A stretch of 64,000 nt of DNA, taken from positions 72,102 to 136,101 of the forward strand of contig JAVJVZ010000036.1 of assembly GCA_040220855.1 (NCBI GenBank), written 5' to 3'. The translations under genes and the position numbers were made by a program. The notes below the pieces were generated by a model. It was not told where the DNA came from and made no database searches. It saw only the letters and a program-made list of their open reading frames with translations. Positions 18,249 to 27,357 of the stretch are shown here, one piece after another (the first letter of the stretch is position 1; each line of letters starts with the position of its first letter). Origin of the DNA: JACKNG01 sp040220855 (GTDB lineage: Bacteria > Pseudomonadota > Gammaproteobacteria > Ga0077536).

Positions 18249-19268
18249 ATGAACTGGGTCCGCGTCATTCGGCGACTCCTGGCCTGGGCCGTAGGCTTCG
18301 CGGCCGCGCTGTATGCCTTCATCCTGGTGCTCGATCCCTACCAGAACGTGCCGTTCTCGCCCGCGTTGCCGCGCGCGCCGGTCGCCACCAACCAGCGTTT
18401 CTCCTACCCGGCAATCGCACGCGACGGCGACTTCGAGGCGCTCATCATGGGCACCTCGACCTCGCGTCTGCTCGACCCGGCGCGGCTCGGCGAGCTGGCC
18501 GGCGCGCGCTTCGCCAATCTCGCGATGAACTCCGCCACCGCGTACGAGCAGCGTCGCCTGCATGCGCTCTTCGTGCGCCATCATCCCGCCATGCGCTACC
18601 TCGTGCTCGGTATCGACGAAGCCTGGTGTCAGCTCGGGCCGGACACGATGCAGTACACCTTCCGTGCATTCCCGGAGTGGATGTATGACGAGCGCACCTG
18701 GAATGACCTTGCCTACCTCTTCAACGACAAGGCGCTCGAAGATGCCGTTCGCATGCTCGAGCTCCTGCTCGATGCCCGCGAGCCGAAGTACCGGCGCGAC
18801 GGCTACAACGATTTCACGGCTGATTTCGCCGCCCGGGGGAGGGCGCCGGTGCACCGGCGCCTGTATGGCAGCGAGCCTGCCGGCGCGATTGCAGAGGCCG
18901 CGGTGCTGCCGGCGCCGGGTCCGCCCAGCTGGCGGTTCGGTGCGCTCGAGCAGCTCCCGGCCCTGCTGCGCGCAACCCCGGCGGGTGCACGCACGGTGTT
19001 GTTCTTTCCGCCCTTCCATGCACGGCAGATTGCTGCGCACGCGGATCGACTGGCCGCGTGCAAGCACCACCTCGTCGCGTTGACCGCCGACATTCCCGAC
19101 CTGGCCGTGCTCGATTACATGTTCGTCTCGCCACTGACGCGCGACGACGACAATTACTGGGATCCGCTGCACTTCACGCGCGAGGTGGCGACGCGGATCG
19201 AGCGTGACGTCGCCGCGGTGCTCGACGGCCGTGCGCCCGCCGGAGACAGTCTGCGCGTGCTGCGTTGA
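18249..19268 (+). CDS. Membrane-anchored SGNH-hydrolase-like protein, partner of the MBOAT acyltransferase
   Basis: 339 residues. One N-terminal membrane helix (about 8-28) leads into a periplasmic domain. LIMGTSTSRLLDP (GTSTS at residues 68-72) looks like block I of an SGNH hydrolase and YWDPLHF (Asp305, His308) like the DxxH block. Proteins of this layout (AlgJ/DltD/PatB-like) take the acyl group from an MBOAT partner and transfer it to the glycan. The ATG follows the MBOAT stop closely with a GAGGCG-like ribosome site. Specific substrate unknown. Confidence 0.7.
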   Translation: MNWVRVIRRLLAWAVGFAAALYAFILVLDPYQNVPFSPALPRAPVATNQRFSYPAIARDGDFEALIMGTSTSRLLDPARLGELAGARFANLAMNSATAYEQRRLHALFVRHHPAMRYLVLGIDEAWCQLGPDTMQYTFRAFPEWMYDERTWNDLAYLFNDKALEDAVRMLELLLDAREPKYRRDGYNDFTADFAARGRAPVHRRLYGSEPAGAIAEAAVLPAPGPPSWRFGALEQLPALLRATPAGARTVLFFPPFHARQIAAHADRLAACKHHLVALTADIPDLAVLDYMFVSPLTRDDDNYWDPLHFTREVATRIERDVAAVLDGRAPAGDSLRVLR

Positions 19269-19344
19269 GCGCGGACCCCGCGGTATAGTGCCGCCCGCCC
19301 GAGTCGGGCACGACGCAGCGACAATCGCGAGGAAGCACAGCAGC

Positions 19345-20448
19345 GTGGAATTCATCGACCTCAGGACGCAGTATCGGCACCTCAAGTCGGACATCGATCG
19401 GCGCATTGCGGCGGTGCTCGAGAGCGGGCGTTTCGTCAACGGACCCGAGATCGGCGAACTCGAGGAGCGCCTCGCGGCGTACACGGGTGCGCGCCATTGC
19501 GTCGCCGTGTCCAGTGGTACGGACGCGCTCCTGCTCGCGTTGATGGCACTCGATATCGGCCCTGGCGACGAGGTCATCACGACGCCGTTTACCTTCATCG
19601 CAACTGGGGAAGCCATCGCGTTGCTCGGCGCGCGGCCGGTGTTCGTGGACATCGACCCGGGCACATGGAATCTCGATCCGGCGCTCGTCGAGGCCGCCAT
19701 CGGCAGTGCCACGCGGGCGATCATGCCGGTCAGCCTGTTTGGCCAGTGTGCCGATCTCGGGGCGATCAACGCGATTGCCGCGCACCACGGCCTGCCCGTG
19801 ATCGAGGACGCCGCGCAGAGTTTCGGCGCGACCCAGGGAGGCCGCCGCTCCTGTGCATTGACCACGCTCGCGTGCACGAGCTTCTTTCCGGCCAAGCCCC
19901 TCGGCTGCTATGGCGACGGTGGCGCCTGCTTCACCGCCGACGATGCGCTCGTCGCGCGTCTGCGACGGCTGCGCGACCATGGACAGGAACGGCGCTACCA
20001 TCACGTCGAGCTTGGCATCAATGGCCGTCTCGATACCCTGCAGGCCGCCATCCTGCTCGCCAAGCTCGCAGTCTACGACGAGGAAGTGGCCGCGCGTGCG
20101 CGCCTCGGCCAGCGCTATATCGACGGCATCCGCGCCAGCGGCGCGCGCCTCGTGCCGCCGACCATTGCGCCCGGCAATACCTCGGTGTTCGCGCAGTTCT
20201 GCGTCGAGGCCGACGATCGCGCCGCCTGGCTAGAACATCTCGCCGCCGCCGGCGTGCCGACCGCCGTTCACTACCCGGTGCCCCTGCATCGCCAGCCGGT
20301 GTTCTCCGTGCCCGGTCGCTGCCGCGTCGTTGGCGACCTGTCGCGCGCCGAGCGAGCGAGCGAGCGTATCTTCAGCCTGCCCATGCATCCCTACCTGGAA
20401 CAGGCCGAGCAGGACGCCGTGCTCGCCGCGCTCGCGACGGCATCCTGA
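19345..20448 (+). CDS. DegT/DnrJ/EryC1/StrS aminotransferase (WbpE-like)
   Basis: 367 residues, PLP-dependent sugar aminotransferase. The start MEFIDLRTQYRHLKSDIDRRI is typical of WbpE/PglE-type enzymes; PLP contacts are in SSGTDALLLAL and EDAAQSFGA, and the Schiff-base lysine in SFFPAKPLGCYGDGGA. WbpE-type enzymes aminate a 3-keto UDP-GlcNAcA, which would fit with the TviB-type dehydrogenase, but no WbpB-like oxidase or WbpD-like acetyltransferase is seen here, so the exact sugar is open. The GTG start is supported by GAGGAAG about 12 bases upstream. Confidence 0.85.
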   Translation: MEFIDLRTQYRHLKSDIDRRIAAVLESGRFVNGPEIGELEERLAAYTGARHCVAVSSGTDALLLALMALDIGPGDEVITTPFTFIATGEAIALLGARPVFVDIDPGTWNLDPALVEAAIGSATRAIMPVSLFGQCADLGAINAIAAHHGLPVIEDAAQSFGATQGGRRSCALTTLACTSFFPAKPLGCYGDGGACFTADDALVARLRRLRDHGQERRYHHVELGINGRLDTLQAAILLAKLAVYDEEVAARARLGQRYIDGIRASGARLVPPTIAPGNTSVFAQFCVEADDRAAWLEHLAAAGVPTAVHYPVPLHRQPVFSVPGRCRVVGDLSRAERASERIFSLPMHPYLEQAEQDAVLAALATAS

Positions 20449-20510
20449 GCACCTCGCAACGGCCGTGCTGCGCGCTTCCGGCGGGCGGCGCGGATGCCGG
20501 TCTATGGCGC

Positions 20511-20516
20511 TATAAT
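20511..20516 (+). promoter_or_regulatory. Possible -10 element before gmd
   Basis: A perfect TATAAT hexamer lies 60 bases before the gmd start, flanked by the inverted repeat GGCGC/GCGCC. No good -35 is visible at the usual distance, so this is only a candidate promoter. Confidence 0.35.
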
Positions 20517-20575
20517 CGCGCCGCCGTCGGCCCGCCCTGGTGCGCCCCGGCCACAGTCCAGATCGCGGGAGCACG

Positions 20576-21658
20576 ATGAGAAAAGCGCTGATAACGGGAG
20601 TCACCGGCCAGGACGGCGCCTACCTCGCCGAGTTCCTGCTCGACAAGGGCTACGAGGTGCACGGCATCAAGCGCCGGACCTCGCTCTTCAACACCGACCG
20701 CATCGACCACCTCTACCAGGATCCGCACGCCGAGAATGTGCGTTTCCACCTGCACTACGGGGACATGACGGATTCGACCAGCCTGATCCGCATCATCCAG
20801 CAGGTACGTCCCGACGAGATCTACAACCTCGCCGCACAGAGCCACGTGGCGGTCTCCTTCGAGGAGCCGGAATACACCGCCAACGCCGACGCGCTCGGTG
20901 CACTGCGCCTGCTCGAGGCGGTGCGCATCCTCGGCCTCGAGAAGGAGACGCGCTACTACCAGGCCTCCACGTCCGAGCTCTATGGCCTGGTCCAGGAAGT
21001 GCCGCAGACCGAGAAGACGCCGTTCTATCCGCGGTCCCCCTACGCGGTAGCGAAACTCTACGCCTATTGGATCACGGTCAACTACCGCGAGGCCTACGGC
21101 ATCTATGCCTGCAACGGCATCCTTTTCAACCACGAGTCGCCGCTGCGCGGTGAAACCTTCATTACGCGCAAGATCACGCGTGCACTGGCGCGCATCAAGC
21201 TCGGCCTGCAGGATTGCCTCTACCTCGGCAACCTCGATGCGCGCCGCGACTGGGGCCACGCACGCGACTACGTCGAGATGCAGTGGCTGATGCTGCAGCA
21301 GGATACGCCGGAAGACTTCGTCATCGCGACCGGCGAGCAGTACAGTGTACGTACCTTCGTCGAGATGGCGGCGGAGGTCCTCGATATCGCGGTGACCTGG
21401 GAAGGCAGCGGTGTGGACGAACGTGGCATGGATGCCTCCGGCAGGTGCATCGTGCGCGTGGATCCGCGCTATTTCCGTCCGACCGAGGTCGAGACCCTGC
21501 TCGGCGATGCGAGCAAGGCACACGCGCGGCTCGGCTGGCAGCCCCGTATCGGTTTCCCCGAACTCGTGCGCGAGATGACGCTGGCCGATCTCGAACTCGC
21601 GGAACGCGATGGCCTGGTCAGCACGCACGGCTACCGCGTCTTCAACTACCACGAATGA
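20576..21658 (+). CDS. gmd: GDP-mannose 4,6-dehydratase
   Basis: 360 residues. ALITGVTGQDGAYLAEFLLDKGYEVHG is the diagnostic N terminus, with KRRTSLFNTDRIDHLY, the STSELYG and YPRSPYAVAK catalytic segments and FNHESPLRGETFITRK. It converts GDP-mannose to GDP-4-keto-6-deoxymannose, the substrate of the next gene product. GGGAG precedes the ATG. The stop overlaps the fcl start (ATGA). GDP-mannose must be made elsewhere, since no ManB/ManC is present. Confidence 0.95.
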   Translation: MRKALITGVTGQDGAYLAEFLLDKGYEVHGIKRRTSLFNTDRIDHLYQDPHAENVRFHLHYGDMTDSTSLIRIIQQVRPDEIYNLAAQSHVAVSFEEPEYTANADALGALRLLEAVRILGLEKETRYYQASTSELYGLVQEVPQTEKTPFYPRSPYAVAKLYAYWITVNYREAYGIYACNGILFNHESPLRGETFITRKITRALARIKLGLQDCLYLGNLDARRDWGHARDYVEMQWLMLQQDTPEDFVIATGEQYSVRTFVEMAAEVLDIAVTWEGSGVDERGMDASGRCIVRVDPRYFRPTEVETLLGDASKAHARLGWQPRIGFPELVREMTLADLELAERDGLVSTHGYRVFNYHE

Positions 21659-22614
21659 GCGCGCCGGCGATGCACCAGGACCAGCGGGTCTTCGTTGCCG
21701 GCCATCGTGGCCTGGTCGGGTCGGCACTGGTGCGTGAGCTCACGCGGCAGGGGTACCACAACCTGCTGCTGCGCACGCACGCCGAGCTCGACCTCACCGA
21801 CCGTGGTGCCGTCGAGCGCCTGTTCGAGGCGGAGCGGCCCGCGCACGTGTTCCTCGCCGCGGCGCGGGTCGGCGGTATCCACGCCAACGATACCTACCCG
21901 GCCGACTTCATCCGCGACAATCTCCTCATCCAGACCAACGTCATCGACGCCGCCTGGCGCCACGGCGTGCAGAAGCTCATGTTCCTCGGTTCGAGCTGCA
22001 TCTATCCCAAGCACGCGCCGCAGCCGATGCGCGAGGAGCACCTGCTCGGCGGCCCGCTCGAGCCAACCAACGAGGCCTACGCGATCGCCAAGATCGCCGG
22101 CATCAAGATGTGCGCCGCCTACAACCGGCAGTACGGTACCGACTACCTGTGCGTGATGCCGACCAACCTCTACGGCCCGGGCGACAGCTACGACCTGCAG
22201 AACTCGCACGTACTCCCCGCGCTGATCCGCAAGATGCACGAGGCGCGCGAAGCCGGCGCGGCCGAAGTCGAGATCTGGGGCAGCGGTTCGCCGCGGCGCG
22301 AGTTCCTGCACAGCGACGACCTCGCCGCCGCCTGCGTCTTTCTCATGCAGCGCTGCACGGCGCAGGACCTCGGTGAGATCGTCAACATCGGCACCGGGCG
22401 CGACATCCCCATCGCCGAGCTGGCACGGCTGGTGGCCGACATCGTCGGTTTCGCGGGCGAGCTTCGCTTCAATACCGACTACCCCGATGGGACGCCGCGT
22501 AAGCTTCTGGACGTGTCGCGCCTGCACGCACTCGGGTGGCAGGCGCGCATCGAACTGCGGGACGGCATCGCCGCGACCTACCGTGACTGGCTCGATGCCG
22601 GCACGCCGTCCTGA
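21655..22614 (+). CDS. fcl: GDP-L-fucose synthase
   Basis: 319 residues. The Fcl signature is clear: VFVAGHRGLVGSALVREL, FLAAARVGGIHANDTYPADFIRDNL, LFLGSSCIYPKHAPQPM, ATP-independent epimerase/reductase YxxxK in EAYAIAKIAG, and PTNLYGPGDSYDLQNSHV. It epimerises and reduces the Gmd product to GDP-L-fucose with NADPH. Two in-frame ATGs at the start (residues 1 and 6); the first gives the 4-base coupling with gmd. A GC hairpin follows its stop. Confidence 0.94.
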   Translation: MSAPAMHQDQRVFVAGHRGLVGSALVRELTRQGYHNLLLRTHAELDLTDRGAVERLFEAERPAHVFLAAARVGGIHANDTYPADFIRDNLLIQTNVIDAAWRHGVQKLMFLGSSCIYPKHAPQPMREEHLLGGPLEPTNEAYAIAKIAGIKMCAAYNRQYGTDYLCVMPTNLYGPGDSYDLQNSHVLPALIRKMHEAREAGAAEVEIWGSGSPRREFLHSDDLAAACVFLMQRCTAQDLGEIVNIGTGRDIPIAELARLVADIVGFAGELRFNTDYPDGTPRKLLDVSRLHALGWQARIELRDGIAATYRDWLDAGTPS

Positions 22615-22636
22615 CCCGGCGAACGATTCGTCCGCA

Positions 22637-22655
22637 GCACGCCGTGCGGGCGTGC
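22637..22655. terminator. Hairpin between fcl and the methyltransferase genes
   Basis: Perfect 7-bp inverted repeat (GCACGCC, loop GTGCG, GGCGTGC) about 20 bases after the fcl stop and 55 bases before the next start. No T-run; may end or attenuate the sugar-nucleotide transcript. Confidence 0.35.
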
Positions 22656-22710
22656 CGAATGCGCTAAACTGGCAGCTTGCCTGAGCACCTGCAGACGGAA
22701 CTTCGATCCG

Positions 22711-23520
22711 ATGTCCAAGCAACCCGATCAGCTGTCCGCTATCAATCCCGTGGCCGAGACGCTCTCGGCCGAGCGCACCCGCGAACTGGCCGCCCTACCC
22801 ACGCTGGACGAGGTCTTCCTCGAACACGTGCCGACCAAGCAGGGGCACAACTACAACCCGCTCTACGAACGGCACTTCGCGGCGCACCGGCTCGACGTCC
22901 GGCGCGTGCTCGAGATCGGCGTCGAGGCCGGCACGAGCCTGCGTTTCTGGCGGGATTATTTTCCCGCCGCCGAGATCATCGGCTTCGACATCAACGAACT
23001 GTGCCGCGAACACGAGGAAGAGCGCATACGCGTGTTCATCGGCGACCAGAACAAGCAGGAAGACCTGGCGCGCCTTCCCGGCGATATCGATATCGTCATC
23101 GATGACGGCCTGCACACGCAGGTCAGCCAGATCGAGACTTTCCGCTACCTGTTTCGCGAGAAGATGGCCGCGCGTGGCATCTACGTCATCGAGGACATCG
23201 TGGGCGGCATGAAGACGCTCGAGTTCGTCAACCGCATGTCGCTGTTGCACAACATCTGGCCAGCGCACCTGCCCGGTTCGAAATGGAGCTCGTTCGATGC
23301 GGGTAGCGACTTCGGCGACACTTTGAAGGAATACCCGGAGGAAGAGCAGTATTACATCCTCAACGTGGTCGGCGTGGCGATCTACCGTCACATCGCGTTC
23401 ATCGACAAGGCACGTAATCCCGAGGATGGACAGGCCGCGTTTCGACTGCATCATCGCGATGTATTGCAGCGCGTCGGGGAAGTGCGGGGCGAATGGCTCA
23501 AGAAGCACGGGTTGGGGTGA
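22711..23520 (+). CDS. Class I SAM-dependent methyltransferase
   Basis: 269 residues. SAM-binding motif I is RVLEIGVEAGTSLRFWRDYF (from about residue 65), followed by EIIGFDIN (acidic Asp of motif II) and DIDIVIDDGLHTQVSQ, which resembles the TylF/MycE-like group of sugar O-methyltransferases and cephalosporin-hydroxylase-type proteins. It probably methylates a sugar hydroxyl of the polysaccharide or a terminal residue. First of a run of methyltransferase genes; the substrate cannot be deduced. Confidence 0.8.
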   Translation: MSKQPDQLSAINPVAETLSAERTRELAALPTLDEVFLEHVPTKQGHNYNPLYERHFAAHRLDVRRVLEIGVEAGTSLRFWRDYFPAAEIIGFDINELCREHEEERIRVFIGDQNKQEDLARLPGDIDIVIDDGLHTQVSQIETFRYLFREKMAARGIYVIEDIVGGMKTLEFVNRMSLLHNIWPAHLPGSKWSSFDAGSDFGDTLKEYPEEEQYYILNVVGVAIYRHIAFIDKARNPEDGQAAFRLHHRDVLQRVGEVRGEWLKKHGLG

Positions 23521-23594
23521 GGCGACGCGTTGCCCGAATCGCGAAGGATGATTTGCACGGGCTACCGCACCGGCAGTCGACCGGTGCGACCGCG

Positions 23595-24959
23595 ATGAAG
23601 CGGAACCACTTGCGGTACCGCTTCTATCGCGTGATTGCCGCCCAGGTGTCGGCGCTCACCCGTTACTACGACAAGGTCGTGTACTTTGCCGCTCAGCCAT
23701 CCGACGACGGTCTGCTGCTCGACCTCGTGGACGCGCCAGCGCGCAGCATCGCCGCCGATACCGGTGAACTCGAAGACCTCAGCGACGAGCGTGACCGGCG
23801 TACGGCCGTGCTGATGAACGGCAACGCCAATTACACGTTTGATTTCCAGGCCACCCTGGTCGATCTGCTCCCCAGGCTCTCGCGCACCTCGCGGGTGGTG
23901 CTGGTCACCTATAACGCCTACCTCGAGCCGTTGTTCCGGCTCGCCAACCGGCTCGGCCTGCGCCGGGGCGCGGTGCCGCAGACCTTCATCACGCGCAGCG
24001 ATCTGGAAAGCATCGCCGAACTTTCCGGCTACGACATCGTGCGCCTGCGTCCGACCGGGTTCTTTCCATGGCGGCTCGGTGGTCTGGGCTCGATGCTCAA
24101 TCGCCTGTGCGCCGGTCTGCCGGTGCTGCGCTGGTTGAGTCTCGCGGCCGTCGTCGTGCTGCGGCCGCGCAAGTCGCAACAAGAGACCTTGCCGTCGCTC
24201 AGCATCATCGTGCCCGCGCGTAACGAGCGCGGCAATATCGCGAGCGCGGTGGCGCGGTTGCCCGATCTCGGCTGCCCGATGGAGGTGGTATTCGTCGAAG
24301 GTCATTCGGACGACGGCACGTGGGAAGCGATCGAGGCGCTGTGCGCGAGCTACGACGGGCCATTGCAGCTGCGTGCCCTGCGCCAGACCGGCCGCGGCAA
24401 GGCGGACGCCGTGCGGCTCGGCTTCGGCGCCGCTCGACATGAACTGCTGGTCATCCTCGATGCCGACCTGACGATGCCGCCGGAGCATCTGCCACGTTTC
24501 TACCAGGCCTACGTCGAGGGACACGCCGACTTCATCAACGGGTCGCGACTGGTCTACCCGATGGAGGGTGACGCCATGCGCTCGCTGAACCGTCTCGGCA
24601 ACATCTTTTTCGCCAAGGCGGTCAGTGCGGTTCTCGACCAGCGTATCGGCGATACCCTGTGCGGTACCAAGCTGCTCGCGCGGCACGACTACGCACGCAT
24701 GATCGCGTGGCGGCGTGACTTCGGTGACGTCGATCCGTTCGGCGATTTCGAGCTGCTGTTTCCGGCCGCCGTGCTCGGGCTCGGCATTGCAGACGTTCCC
24801 GTGCGCTACCGCGCACGCACCTACGGCAGCACCAACATCCGCCGCTTCCGTGACGGCCTGCGCCTGTTCGGCATGACCTGGCGCGGCCTGGTGCAGGTTC
24901 GCATGGCCGGCCACCTCGAGTCGGTGCGCACCGGCAATGGCGCCGGGGCACGCGAGTGA
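23595..24959 (+). CDS. Family 2 glycosyltransferase with N-terminal degenerate methyltransferase region
   Basis: 454 residues in two parts. Residues 201-430 are a GT-A family 2 domain of the dolichol-phosphate-mannose-synthase type: SLSIIVPARNERGNIASAV, the acidic VEGHSDDGT and the metal-binding DADLTMPPEH (Asp289, Asp291). Residues 1-195 resemble the back half of a class I methyltransferase (VVLVTYNAYLEPLFRLANRLGL; PQTFITRSDLESIAELSGYDIV), but the glycine-rich SAM loop is missing; YFAAQPSDDG stands roughly where it should be. The start at MKRNHLRYRF was chosen because an earlier in-frame ATG lies inside the preceding gene. The stop is coupled to the next gene by GTGA. Confidence 0.8.
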   Translation: MKRNHLRYRFYRVIAAQVSALTRYYDKVVYFAAQPSDDGLLLDLVDAPARSIAADTGELEDLSDERDRRTAVLMNGNANYTFDFQATLVDLLPRLSRTSRVVLVTYNAYLEPLFRLANRLGLRRGAVPQTFITRSDLESIAELSGYDIVRLRPTGFFPWRLGGLGSMLNRLCAGLPVLRWLSLAAVVVLRPRKSQQETLPSLSIIVPARNERGNIASAVARLPDLGCPMEVVFVEGHSDDGTWEAIEALCASYDGPLQLRALRQTGRGKADAVRLGFGAARHELLVILDADLTMPPEHLPRFYQAYVEGHADFINGSRLVYPMEGDAMRSLNRLGNIFFAKAVSAVLDQRIGDTLCGTKLLARHDYARMIAWRRDFGDVDPFGDFELLFPAAVLGLGIADVPVRYRARTYGSTNIRRFRDGLRLFGMTWRGLVQVRMAGHLESVRTGNGAGARE

Positions 24960-25759
24960 GGCCGGTGCGCGACGCCGTGCAAAGCCTGTTGCTCGCCGCG
25001 TATCGCGCTTGCCGCGGGCCGCGCTGGCTTGCGCATCCGCTCGGTCGACGCGTGCTGGTCACCACGTATGCCGTGTATAAGCGCTGGGTCGAGGCACCGC
25101 GGTTGCGCAGTCTGCGCGAATACGTACTGCCCGGTACGTGGGTGGTCGATGTCGGCGCCAACGTCGGCTACCACGCGCGCCTGTTCGCCGGCTGGCTCGA
25201 CGACGATGGGCGGGTCCTCGCCATCGAGCCGGATCAGGTCAACCTCGAAGCGCTGCGCTGGTATACCCGCTCGTGTGCCGGGCGCGTGGAAGTCGCGCCC
25301 GTGGCAGCCGCTGCGTTCAGTGGTCCTGCCGGGCTGGCCCGCAGCGCGGACAGCCATGCCGACCACCGGCTCGTCGAGGCCGGCAAAGGCGAACCCATCA
25401 CCGCGGCGCGATTGGACGAACTGCTCCAGGCGCACGGTTCGCCCCCGGTCAGTCTTCTCAAGATTGACGTGCAGGGCGCGGAGTACGCTGTGCTCGCCGG
25501 AGCCTTGCGCATGCTCGACCGCTCACGTCCGGCAATCCTGCTGGAGGTCGACGTGCACGACACTACCGCGGCGGTGCAGGCGGTACGCGCGCTCGAACTG
25601 CTGCATCGGCTCGGCTATGCCTGCCACGGTGAACCTGGCCGTGCCGAGCCCCGGGCCTGGCAACCGCTCGCCATTCTCGAACACGCCCGCCAGCGTGGCT
25701 ACGGCGACTACCTGTTCCTGCCGTCCCCGCGCTCGCCAGGTATTGCGCACGCATGCTGA
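24956..25759 (+). CDS. FkbM-family methyltransferase
   Basis: 267 residues. GTWVVDVGANVGYHARLFAGWL is motif I of the FkbM family, with VLAIEPDQVNLEALR next and LLKIDVQGAEYAVLAGA as the conserved KIDVQGxE block. FkbM-type enzymes O-methylate sugars or polyketides. The GTG start overlaps the stop of the glycosyltransferase (GTGA). The first 50 residues carry a hydrophobic/basic stretch of uncertain role. It overlaps the second FkbM gene by 7 bases. Confidence 0.85.
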   Translation: MRPVRDAVQSLLLAAYRACRGPRWLAHPLGRRVLVTTYAVYKRWVEAPRLRSLREYVLPGTWVVDVGANVGYHARLFAGWLDDDGRVLAIEPDQVNLEALRWYTRSCAGRVEVAPVAAAAFSGPAGLARSADSHADHRLVEAGKGEPITAARLDELLQAHGSPPVSLLKIDVQGAEYAVLAGALRMLDRSRPAILLEVDVHDTTAAVQAVRALELLHRLGYACHGEPGRAEPRAWQPLAILEHARQRGYGDYLFLPSPRSPGIAHAC

Positions 25760-26610
25760 CGACGGCAAGCAAGCTACGCATCGCGCGCCTGGCCGGCGGC
25801 CTCGTGCGTCGCGGCCTGGCGCTCACCGGTAGTGCGCCCGAAGTCACCGTGCGGCGCGGCGGCATCGCGTGGCAGCTCGACCTGCGCGAGGGTATCGAAC
25901 TCGCCATCTATCTTGCCGGCGTATTCGAGCGCGCCACCTGGGCGGCCTATCGCGGATTGCTGCGGCCCGGCGATCGCGTGCTCGATGCCGGCGCCAATAT
26001 CGGTGCCCACACGCTGCCACTGGCGCGTTGTGTCGGACCCGCGGGGCGGGTGCTCGCCGTCGAACCCACCGATTACGCGCATGCCCGCCTGACGCGCAAC
26101 ATCGCGCTGAACCCGGAACTCGCGGCACGCATCGTCGCCGAGCAGGCGATGCTGGCCGCTGATGCAGACGGCGAGGTGGCGGCGGGCTTCTACTCGAGCT
26201 GGCCGGCCGACGGCCGCGACGTCGACTGTCACGCCCGTCATCTCGGCGTCATGATGTCGGCCGACGGCGCGCGCCGCGTTACCGTCGACAGTCTCGTCGC
26301 GGCGCGTGGATTCGACTCGCTTCAGCTGGTCAAGCTCGACGTGGACGGTTACGAACTCGAAGTGCTCGAGGGTGCACGCGCGACGCTGTCGCGTGACCGG
26401 CCTGCGGTCATCATGGAGCTTGCTCCGTACACCGTGCGCGAACGCGGCCAGGAGCCGCTCGATATCATCACGCTGTTGCGTGACCACGGCTACGGCTTCA
26501 GCACCCTGAACGGGCGCCCTCTCGCGATTGACCGCGCCTACCTCGAGCGCATCCCGGCAGGCGCCGGTATCAATGTCATCGCCAGCCATGGCAGCGGCAG
26601 ACCTGCCTGA
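25753..26610 (+). CDS. FkbM-family methyltransferase
   Basis: 285 residues. RVLDAGANIGAHTLPLARCVGPAGRVLAVEPT is motif I, and LQLVKLDVDGYELEVLEGARATL is the family KxDVxGxE block. Only distantly similar to the adjacent FkbM protein, so probably not a recent tandem duplicate. It starts inside the end of that gene. Likely acts on a different hydroxyl of the same glycan; inference from context only. Confidence 0.85.
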   Translation: MLTTASKLRIARLAGGLVRRGLALTGSAPEVTVRRGGIAWQLDLREGIELAIYLAGVFERATWAAYRGLLRPGDRVLDAGANIGAHTLPLARCVGPAGRVLAVEPTDYAHARLTRNIALNPELAARIVAEQAMLAADADGEVAAGFYSSWPADGRDVDCHARHLGVMMSADGARRVTVDSLVAARGFDSLQLVKLDVDGYELEVLEGARATLSRDRPAVIMELAPYTVRERGQEPLDIITLLRDHGYGFSTLNGRPLAIDRAYLERIPAGAGINVIASHGSGRPA

Positions 26611-26629
26611 CGCGGGTCGGTTGCCAGCG

Positions 26630-27355
26630 ATGTCCGGAACGGTCATTGAGCATGCCGGCCGTTGGCGCGACAAGCCGGTGCTGCGGCTCGTGTACGAGGA
26701 TTTCTACCGGCGTGTGCGCGACTGGACGCCGCCTGGCAGGGTGCTGGAGGTCGGCGGTGCGACCGGCGGCATGGCGTCGGCGCTCGGCGAGGTGGTGCGC
26801 TCGGATATCCAGCACAGCGCGGGTGTCGATGTCGTGGCCGACGCCCACCGGTTGCCATTTGCCGCTGACAGTTTCGACGCGATCGTGATGGTCGACGTAC
26901 TGCATCACATCGAGGTGCCACTGCACTTTCTGCGCGAGGCACGCAGGCTGTTGCGCCCCGGGGGGCGGGTGGTGGTGGTGGAGCCGAGTCTCAGCACCTT
27001 GAGTCGCGTGTTCTACCGCCACTTTCATCCGGAGCCCTTCGACGAGGGCGTCGATCCGCTGGCGGACGTCATGCCGACCAGCGGCCGCGATCCCTACGAT
27101 GCCAACCAGGCTACCCCGGGACTGCTGTTCGGAGCCGCGCGTGGTCGCCTTGCCCAGGCCGTGCCCGGGCTGAGCGTCGTTCATGTTGAACAGCTGTCGC
27201 TGCTCGCCTACCCGCTGAGCGGGGGTTACCGGCCGTGGTCGCTGTTGCCGGCAGCGCTGGTGCCGGGCCTGTTGCGACTGGAGGACCACCTGATGCCGTG
27301 GCTGGGCCGACTCGCGGCCTTTCGGCTGCTCGGTGTCATCGAGCGCAGCGCTTGA
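26630..27355 (+). CDS. Class I SAM-dependent methyltransferase (Methyltransf_11 type)
   Basis: 241 residues. RVLEVGGATGGMASALGEVV is motif I, DVVADAHRLPFAADSFDAIVMVDVLHHIEVP covers the acidic and post-motif regions, and LLRPGGRVVVVEPS is motif III. This group methylates small molecules or lipid-linked sugars. The ATG of MSGTVIEHAGRW is chosen because homologous proteins tend to begin there; an ATG at 26588 would overlap the FkbM gene by 23 bases. The following gene starts two bases after its stop. Confidence 0.78.
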   Translation: MSGTVIEHAGRWRDKPVLRLVYEDFYRRVRDWTPPGRVLEVGGATGGMASALGEVVRSDIQHSAGVDVVADAHRLPFAADSFDAIVMVDVLHHIEVPLHFLREARRLLRPGGRVVVVEPSLSTLSRVFYRHFHPEPFDEGVDPLADVMPTSGRDPYDANQATPGLLFGAARGRLAQAVPGLSVVHVEQLSLLAYPLSGGYRPWSLLPAALVPGLLRLEDHLMPWLGRLAAFRLLGVIERSA

Positions 27356-27357
27356 GC

